A DNA stretch of 12,207 nt from Phyllobacteriaceae bacterium (GTDB taxonomy: Bacteria; Pseudomonadota; Alphaproteobacteria; Rhizobiales; Devosiaceae), in the NCBI GenBank assembly GCA_012799265.1, contig JAAZLP010000501.1, positions 1-12,207 of the forward strand, given 5' to 3'. Under the pieces are notes generated by a model. That model worked only from the letters and a program-made list of their open reading frames with translations. It ran no database searches and was not told the DNA's origin. Positions 5,335-12,207 of this stretch are shown here, in pieces. A program made the translations under genes and the position numbers. Position 1 is the first letter of the stretch; each line of letters begins with the position of its first letter.

Positions 5335-6786
5335 ATGTCCGATAGTCCTTCCGAAGCGCAGCGCGAATTGTGGAACCGGGTCCGCGCGCGCCTCAAGGCT
5401 GCTGTCGGTGAGGACGTCTTCACCTCCTGGTTTGCCCGTCTTGAGCTCGAAGAACTGGTCGATGACCAGGTCCACCTGTCCCAGCCGACCCGTTTCCTCT
5501 GCTCCTGGGTGCAGTCGAACTATGCCGACCAGATCCTCGAAGCCTTCCGCCACGATGTGCCCGAGGTCGCCCGTCTCCAGGTAACGCTGCGCGTCAATGG
5601 CCAGGCCCGTCCGCGCCTTGCCCCCGCTGTCGAGGCCCCCGCTGCGCCCGAAGCTGCTGCCGCCCAGCCGGCCAGCGCTGCGCCCGCGGCCACCAGCGCG
5701 CCGACGCCGCGTCTCGTCCGTGATGCTGCCAAGGGCGACGCCCTTGCCGGTAGCGCCATCGATCCGCGCATGACCTTTGACAGCTTCGTCGCCGGCTCGG
5801 CCAATGAAATGGCCTTCGGCGTCGCCAAGCAGATCGCCAGCGCCGCGATCAACAATGCCGTCACCTTCAATCCGGTCTTCATTCATTCGACCGTGGGTCT
5901 GGGCAAGTCCCACCTGCTCAACGCCATCGCCCATGCGGTGAGCGCGGCCGATCCGACCAAGAACATCGTCTATCTGACCGCCGACCACTTCATGTACCAT
6001 TTCATCACCGCCGTGCAGCGCCAGTCCGCGCTCGGCTTCAAGGAATGGCTGCGCAAGGTCGACCTCCTGCTCATCGACGACATGCAGTTCCTCCAGGGCA
6101 AGTCCGCCACCGAATTCGGCCACACGCTGGGCGCGCTGCTGACCGGCGCCAAGCAGGTCGTCGTGGCCGCTGATAGCCCGCCGCGCGATCTTGAAATGCT
6201 CGATGAGCGCGTCCGCTCGCGCCTCTCGGGTGGTCTGGTCGTGCCGATCACCAATTTCGACTACGACCTGCGCCGTGACATCGTCCAGCGCCGCGCCGAC
6301 CAGGTGAATGCCCGCTATGGCATGCAGTTCCCGGTCGCCGTGATCGACTACATCGCCCGCGCCGTGGTCAGCCATGGCCGCGACCTCGATGGCGCCGTCA
6401 ATCGCCTCGTCGCCGCCAACCAGCTCACCGGTGAACTCATCACCGTGCCGCTGGCCGAAAAGACCCTGGCCGACCTCATCCGCGCCCGCGACAGCAAGCG
6501 CGTCCGCATTGAGGACATCCTCAAGGCCGTTTCCCGCCACTACAAGGTGCCGCGCAACGAACTGCTCTCGGCCCGTCGTTCGCGCGACGTCGTCCGCCCG
6601 CGCCAGATCGCCATGTATCTGGCCAAGGCGCTCACCGCCCGCTCGCTCCCCGAAATCGGTCGCCGCTTCGGCGGTCGCGACCACACCACCGTGCTCCATT
6701 CGGTCCGCAAGGTCGAACAGATGATCAAGGACGACATCGAGCTCGGCCAGGAAATCGAACTCCTCAAGCGCATGCTGGAGGAATAG
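5335..6786 (+). CDS. dnaA: Chromosomal replication initiator protein DnaA
   Basis: From ATG 5335 the protein has 483 residues and the four DnaA domains: domain I (about 1-80, SEAQRELWNRVRARLKAAVGEDVFTSWF), an Ala/Pro-rich linker (about 95-125), the AAA+ ATPase domain III with P-loop VGLGKS (187-192), Walker B LLLIDD (244-249) and arginine-finger region RVRSRLSGG (292-300), and the C-terminal helix-turn-helix with signature GGRDHTTVLHSVRKVE (446-461) that binds DnaA boxes. The first P-loop glycine of E. coli DnaA is Ser185 here. The frame is open back to ATG 5119, with a second ATG at 5233 that has a good AGGA site, but that stretch uses codons rare in the genes here, so 5335 is preferred; its Shine-Dalgarno (AAAAGG, about 10 nt upstream) is modest. 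The stop TAG begins the repeat element that follows. Confidence 0.97.
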   Translation: MSDSPSEAQRELWNRVRARLKAAVGEDVFTSWFARLELEELVDDQVHLSQPTRFLCSWVQSNYADQILEAFRHDVPEVARLQVTLRVNGQARPRLAPAVEAPAAPEAAAAQPASAAPAATSAPTPRLVRDAAKGDALAGSAIDPRMTFDSFVAGSANEMAFGVAKQIASAAINNAVTFNPVFIHSTVGLGKSHLLNAIAHAVSAADPTKNIVYLTADHFMYHFITAVQRQSALGFKEWLRKVDLLLIDDMQFLQGKSATEFGHTLGALLTGAKQVVVAADSPPRDLEMLDERVRSRLSGGLVVPITNFDYDLRRDIVQRRADQVNARYGMQFPVAVIDYIARAVVSHGRDLDGAVNRLVAANQLTGELITVPLAEKTLADLIRARDSKRVRIEDILKAVSRHYKVPRNELLSARRSRDVVRPRQIAMYLAKALTARSLPEIGRRFGGRDHTTVLHSVRKVEQMIKDDIELGQEIELLKRMLEE

Positions 6787-6868
6787 TCAGCGGCCGCGCT
6801 GCGCGCGGTCAAATCGGTCCGGTGGACCGATTTGAGCTGACTATGCCCGGAGCGCTATGCGCGAGGGC
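6784..6868 (+). repeat. Composite palindromic repeat, copy 1 (overlaps dnaA stop)
   Basis: The outer stem TAGTCAGC (6784-6791) with GCTGACTA (6836-6843) encloses two hairpins: CCGCGC-TGC-GCGCGG (6794-6808) and module A (arms 6810-6820 and 6824-6834, 11 bp, loop GGT). Module B follows: GCCC (6845-6848), GCGC-TAT-GCGC (6852-6862) and GGGC (6865-6868) form a two-part stem. The TAG opening the outer stem is the dnaA stop codon. Confidence 0.8.
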
Positions 6869-6869
6869 C

Positions 6870-6954
6870 AGGCGGCTGCGGGCCTGCCCGCAGCAAAATC
6901 GCTCCAGTGGAGCGATTTTAGGGCCGAACGCCCGGAGCGCTATGCGCGCAGGGC
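6870..6954 (+). repeat. Composite palindromic repeat, copy 2 (tandem)
   Basis: It consists of the hairpin GCTGCGGGC/GCCCGCAGC (6875-6883 with 6886-6894), module A (arms 6895-6905 and 6909-6919, AAAATCGCTCC and its complement, loop AGT) and module B (GCCC 6930-6933, GCGC-TAT-GCGC 6937-6947, GGGC 6951-6954). It lies directly after copy 1 in the same orientation. The outer stem seen in copies 1 and 3 is not clear here. Confidence 0.8.
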
Positions 6955-6962
6955 CAAAGCAC

Positions 6963-6988
6963 GCGCTCCCATATAGTGGAGCCGATTT
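6963..6988 (+). repeat. Degenerate remnant of repeat module A
   Basis: GCTCC (6965-6969) and AGTGGAGC followed by CGATTT (6975-6988) match module A of copy 2 on the 3' side, but CATAT is inserted before the loop and the 5' AAAT part is lost. It looks like a decayed third tandem unit. Confidence 0.4.
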
Positions 6989-6995
6989 CCCCAGC

Positions 6996-7025
6996 GGCAG
7001 GGCCCCGTGGCCTTGCCTTTTGGTT
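6996..7025 (+). terminator. Probable dnaA terminator
   Basis: GGCAGGGCC (6996-7004) pairs with GGCCTTGCC (7009-7017, one G-U pair) around CCGT and is followed by TTTTGGTT. It has the form of a rho-independent terminator with an imperfect U-tract. Confidence 0.6.
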
Positions 7026-7043
7026 GCCGAATTGCAAATGTCC

Positions 7044-7073
7044 AAGCCCCGCTTCGCCGGGGCTTTGTCGCTT
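7044..7073 (+). terminator. Second intrinsic terminator between dnaA and dnaN
   Basis: AAGCCCCG (7044-7051) pairs perfectly with CGGGGCTT (7058-7065) around CTTCGC, followed by TTGTCGCTTT. It ends only 34 nt before the dnaN start, so it could also attenuate transcription into dnaN. No clear dnaN promoter was seen between it and the gene. Confidence 0.7.
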
Positions 7074-7106
7074 TATGCGTAGTACGTGTCAGGGATCGGT
7101 TGGGAA

Positions 7107-8231
7107 ATGAAAGTTACGCTCGAACGCAATCATCTGCTCAAGTCTCTGAGCCATGTGCATCGCGTGGTCGAACGCCGCAATACCTATCCGATCCTCGCCA
7201 ACGTCCTGTTCAAGGCCGCCGATGACCGCGTTGAGCTGCGCGCCACCGACCTCGACATCGAGGTAACGGAAAGCGTGCCCGCCATGGTCTCGACCCCTAG
7301 CACCACGACGATCCCGGCGCACACCCTCTATGAAATCGTCCGCAAGCTCTCCGATGGCGCCGAAGTGCGCCTCGAAAGCGATGGCGGCGAGAACATGGTG
7401 CTCACCTCCGGCCGCTCGCGCTTCAACCTCGCCTGCCTCTCGCCGGACAGCTTCCCCGATCTCAAGTCGGGTTCCTTCCCGCATGAATTCGACATCGCCG
7501 CGGCCTCCCTGCGCGAGCTGATCGAACGCACCCAGTTTGCGATCTCCAACGAAGAGACCCGCTACTATCTCAACGGCATCTATTTCCATGCCGTCGAGAA
7601 CTCCCAGTCCGGCTCGCTCTTCCGCGCAGTCGCCACCGACGGCCACCGCATGGCCCGCGCCGAAATCGCCGCGCCCGTCGGCTCCACCGGCATGAGCGGC
7701 ATCATCGTGCCGAAAAAGACCGTGGGCGAAGTCCAGAAGCTTCTCGATGGCGTCGATGGTGATGTTCATGTGGAAGTGTCCGACACCAAGATCCGCTTCA
7801 CCGTCGGTCCGGTCGTTCTGCTCTCCAAGCTCATCGAAGGCACCTTCCCCGATTACGATCGGGTAACGCCCAAGAACAATGACAAGCAGATGATCGTCGA
7901 CAAGCAGAGCTTTGCTGTCGCCGTTGACCGCGTCTCGACCATTGCGTCTGATCGCGGCGGCAAGGCCGTCAAGCTCTCGGCCAATAATGGCCTGCTCGAT
8001 CTTTCGGTCACCAATCCCGATCACGGCACCGCCAGCGAAGAAGTCGCCGTCGAGTTCGAAACCGATGGCTTCGAGATCGGCTTTAACGCCCGTTATCTCC
8101 TCGACATCATCGGCCAGATCCGCACCGAAAGCGCCGTCTTCCTCTTCAACGACGCCAATTCCCCGACCCTGGTCAAGGAAGAAGGCGGTCAGGCCAACGC
8201 GCTCTACGTCCTCATGCCGATGCGTGTCTAG
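7107..8231 (+). CDS. dnaN: DNA polymerase III beta subunit (sliding clamp)
   Basis: The 374-residue clamp encircles DNA as a dimer and tethers DNA polymerase III and repair proteins. Features seen are the N-terminal MKVTLERNHLLKSLSHVHRVVERRNTYPILANVL, the LRATDLDIEV segment of the first clamp domain, RAVATDGHRMARAEI of the second, and the C-terminal YVLMPMRV that matches the conserved MPMR end lining the peptide-binding pocket. The start is ATG 7107; the frame extends seven codons upstream to a GTG at 7086, but the conserved N-terminus begins with MKVTLER, and AGGGA (7091-7095) serves as its ribosome binding site. dnaA lies 320 bp upstream with terminators between, so dnaN is probably a separate unit or attenuated readthrough. 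The stop TAG lies in the outer stem of repeat copy 3. Confidence 0.97.
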   Translation: MKVTLERNHLLKSLSHVHRVVERRNTYPILANVLFKAADDRVELRATDLDIEVTESVPAMVSTPSTTTIPAHTLYEIVRKLSDGAEVRLESDGGENMVLTSGRSRFNLACLSPDSFPDLKSGSFPHEFDIAAASLRELIERTQFAISNEETRYYLNGIYFHAVENSQSGSLFRAVATDGHRMARAEIAAPVGSTGMSGIIVPKKTVGEVQKLLDGVDGDVHVEVSDTKIRFTVGPVVLLSKLIEGTFPDYDRVTPKNNDKQMIVDKQSFAVAVDRVSTIASDRGGKAVKLSANNGLLDLSVTNPDHGTASEEVAVEFETDGFEIGFNARYLLDIIGQIRTESAVFLFNDANSPTLVKEEGGQANALYVLMPMRV

Positions 8232-8307
8232 GCTGCGTCCCGAAGGGCCAATCGCTCCGGTGGAGCGATTTGAGCAGGCTAGGCCCGGAGAGCTACGCTC
8301 GAAGGGC
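8228..8307 (+). repeat. Composite palindromic repeat, copy 3 (overlaps dnaN stop)
   Basis: The outer stem CTAGGCTGC (8228-8236) with GCAGGCTAG (8274-8282) has eight pairs and one G-G mismatch, and includes the dnaN stop TAG (8229-8231). Inside lie a small CCC-GAA-GGG hairpin (8239-8247) and module A (AATCGCTCC 8250-8258, loop GGT, GGAGCGATT 8262-8270). Module B follows: GCCC (8283-8286), GAGC-TAC-GCTC (8290-8300) and GGGC (8304-8307), with compensatory changes relative to copies 1 and 2. Confidence 0.8.
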
Positions 8308-8335
8308 GGGCTGGCTCACTCCGCCACCGCACGTC

Positions 8336-8361
8336 ACCCTCGGGCCTGACCCGAGGGTTTT
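8336..8361 (+). terminator. Intrinsic terminator of dnaN
   Basis: ACCCTCGGG (8336-8344) pairs perfectly with CCCGAGGGT (8350-8358) around CCTGA, followed by TTT. The core (CCTCGGGC, then CTGACCCGAGG) resembles an intergenic palindrome I recall as common in alphaproteobacterial genomes, so it may also be a copy of a dispersed repeat. Confidence 0.7.
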
Positions 8362-8443
8362 CACGTTAAGGGGCTCATAGCGCGCATCGGCCCGTGCCAT
8401 CATGGTGACGAACGGCGCGCTGCCCATTAGGATGGCCCCATAA

Positions 8444-9556
8444 ATGATCCGCCATCTCTCCCGCCTCCGCCTCACCGCCTTCCGCAATTATGTCGCCGCC
8501 GCGCTCGATCTCGACGAGCGCCATGTCGTGCTGACCGGCCCCAATGGCTCGGGCAAGACCAATCTGCTTGAGGCCGTGTCCGTGCTCTCGCCCGGGCGCG
8601 GTCTGCGCGGCGCGACCTTTGATACGCTGCAGGCCCATGGCAGCGATATCCTCTGGGCCGTTGCCGCCACGGTGGAGACTGCCGACGGTCCCTCCGATAT
8701 CGGCACCGGCGCTTTGCCCGATGGCGGCCGCCGTGTGCGTATAAATGGCGCCAATGCCCGCTCCATCGAAGCCATGAGTGACTATATCCGCGTTCTCTGG
8801 CTCACCCCCGCCATGGATGGGCTCTTCTCCGGCCCCGCCGGCGAACGACGGCGTTTCCTTGATCGCCTCGTGACGACCCTCATTCCCGGCCATTCCTCCG
8901 CCATCGGGGATTTCGAAAAGGCCATGCGCCAGCGCAACAAGCTCCTCGAAGAGGGAGGCGACGCGCGCTGGCTCAACGCCATCGAGGCGCAGATGGCAGA
9001 GCTCGGCGCCTCCATCCATCTCAACCGCACCGATAGCCTCAGCCATCTCCAGCTGCTCATCGCCGAAAGCCTCGAGGACGAGAAATTCCCCGCAGCGCTT
9101 TTATCGCTCACCCCGCTTTTTGAGGACGGCGAAGAACCCGCCACCTCGGCCGAATTGGAGATGGCGCTGATGCAGCGCTGGCATGCATCCCGCGGCCTTG
9201 ATCGCGCCGCCGGACGCACCACATCAGGACCACACCGCGTTGATCTCGAAGTCGTCCATGCGCAAAAGCACATGCCCGCGGCTCTGGGCTCCACCGGTGA
9301 GCAAAAGGCGTTGCTGATCGGTCTCATCCTCGCCCATGCGCGCCTCGTGCGTCTGCGCACCGGCATCGTGCCTTTCCTCCTGCTCGACGAGATCGCGGCC
9401 CATCTCGATCCGGACCGTCGCCGGGCGCTGTTCCAGGCGCTGGATGGCCTCGAAACCCAGTGCTTCCTTACGGGCACGGACACCCTGCTCTTTGAGGCGC
9501 TGGAAGATCGGGCACAGCGTTTTTCCGTCCGGGATGGCCGCGTCGCGCGGGACTGA
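8444..9556 (+). CDS. recF: RecF, recombination mediator / gap-repair ATPase
   Basis: The 370-residue SMC-like ATPase loads RecA at single-strand gaps with RecO and RecR. It opens with the typical RecF start (IRHLSRLRLTAFRNY), followed by Walker A GPNGSGKT (32-39), the GPHRVDL motif (262-268), the ABC-type signature STGEQKALLIGLILAHA (283-299), Walker B FLLLDE (311-316) and D-loop AHLD (319-322). The length fits the family (about 360-380). The ATG at 8444 follows an in-frame TAA at 8441 and an AGGA about 11 nt upstream. A 212-bp gap and a terminator separate it from dnaN, so it probably has its own promoter, which I could not locate with confidence. Its place after dnaN and before gyrB is the classic replication-gene order. 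Confidence 0.96.
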   Translation: MIRHLSRLRLTAFRNYVAAALDLDERHVVLTGPNGSGKTNLLEAVSVLSPGRGLRGATFDTLQAHGSDILWAVAATVETADGPSDIGTGALPDGGRRVRINGANARSIEAMSDYIRVLWLTPAMDGLFSGPAGERRRFLDRLVTTLIPGHSSAIGDFEKAMRQRNKLLEEGGDARWLNAIEAQMAELGASIHLNRTDSLSHLQLLIAESLEDEKFPAALLSLTPLFEDGEEPATSAELEMALMQRWHASRGLDRAAGRTTSGPHRVDLEVVHAQKHMPAALGSTGEQKALLIGLILAHARLVRLRTGIVPFLLLDEIAAHLDPDRRRALFQALDGLETQCFLTGTDTLLFEALEDRAQRFSVRDGRVARD

Positions 9557-9675
9557 AAACCCCGTTTCTCGGCTCCCAAATCCCGCTCCGGCGACCCTTC
9601 CGGCCGCCGCGCCCCGATGTGATCGCAAAACGCCTTCTTTATGCCCAGCCAAGGGGCTAGAAACCGGCAATTTCC

Positions 9676-9704
9676 TTGGGGTTTCGACCCCATTCCGCTA
9701 GAAC
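9676..9704 (+). promoter_or_regulatory. Candidate gyrB promoter
   Basis: TTGGGG (9676-9681) and TAGAAC (9699-9704) lie 17 nt apart. The match is moderate. The spacer overlaps a 6-bp hairpin TGGGGT-TTCG-ACCCCA (9677-9692) with a UUCG loop but no T-run, so it is not a clear recF terminator. A GANTC site (GATTC, 9726-9730) lies between this promoter and the gyrB start. Confidence 0.35.
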
Positions 9705-9737
9705 AAATATCACCCGTAAACGACTGATTCGGACCTC

Positions 9738-12191
<2,454 letters not shown>

Positions 12192-12207
12192 GCGTTCCAG
12201 CAACGAA

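Noticed and set aside
5317..6699. A 460-codon minus-strand open frame opposite dnaA
   Set aside because: It is a shadow of dnaA caused by codon bias, with a Gly/Ala/Asp-rich translation lacking motifs. The same applies to long antisense frames under dnaN (7089-8024) and gyrB (9657-10883, 11121-12203).
7086..7106. GTG at 7086 as the dnaN start
   Set aside because: The seven added residues are not part of the conserved DnaN N-terminus, and the AGGGA ribosome binding site lies inside that stretch, upstream of ATG 7107.

Overview
The window is a slice of chromosomal backbone from an alphaproteobacterium, most likely of the Hyphomicrobiales and possibly Devosia-like. This rests on the gene neighbourhood (ubiB, ubiE, mutM, rpsT, dnaA, dnaN, recF, gyrB), the high G+C coding sequence with strong GC3 preference, alphaproteobacterial-type promoters (TTG...N17...CTATAT/TATAGA), and a tight cluster of GANTC sites, the target of the cell-cycle methylase CcrM, in front of dnaA. 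The genus is an inference.

Left part, minus strand (1-2975): a lipoprotein gene running off the left edge (GTG start at 593, own promoter), then ubiB and ubiE, which form a two-gene ubiquinone unit transcribed as ubiE-ubiB with a 3-nt gap. Plus strand from 3091: mutM (fpg) diverges from ubiE, followed by rpsT with a strong promoter, a hairpin-rich leader and a clean intrinsic terminator.

From 4446 to 5334 lies an 889-bp non-coding region before dnaA. It holds the rpsT terminator, an AT-rich palindrome with near-consensus DnaA boxes, four GANTC sites within 100 bp spaced near whole helical turns, a candidate promoter, and a series of hairpins in the presumed long dnaA 5' leader. Then follow dnaA, dnaN, recF and gyrB, the classic replication-initiation cluster (initiator, sliding clamp, gap-repair loader, gyrase B), each as a separate unit with sizeable gaps.

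The gaps after dnaA and dnaN carry the most unusual element in the window: three copies (two in tandem, one single, plus a degraded remnant) of a composite palindromic repeat. Its stems change by compensatory substitutions between copies. In two copies the outer stem contains the stop codon of the preceding gene (dnaA or dnaN). Intrinsic terminators follow both sets.

No mobile-element genes, CRISPR arrays, tRNA or rRNA genes were seen. The genes themselves are ordinary housekeeping genes. The unusual content is in the non-coding DNA, and I do not see a previously undescribed multi-gene system.
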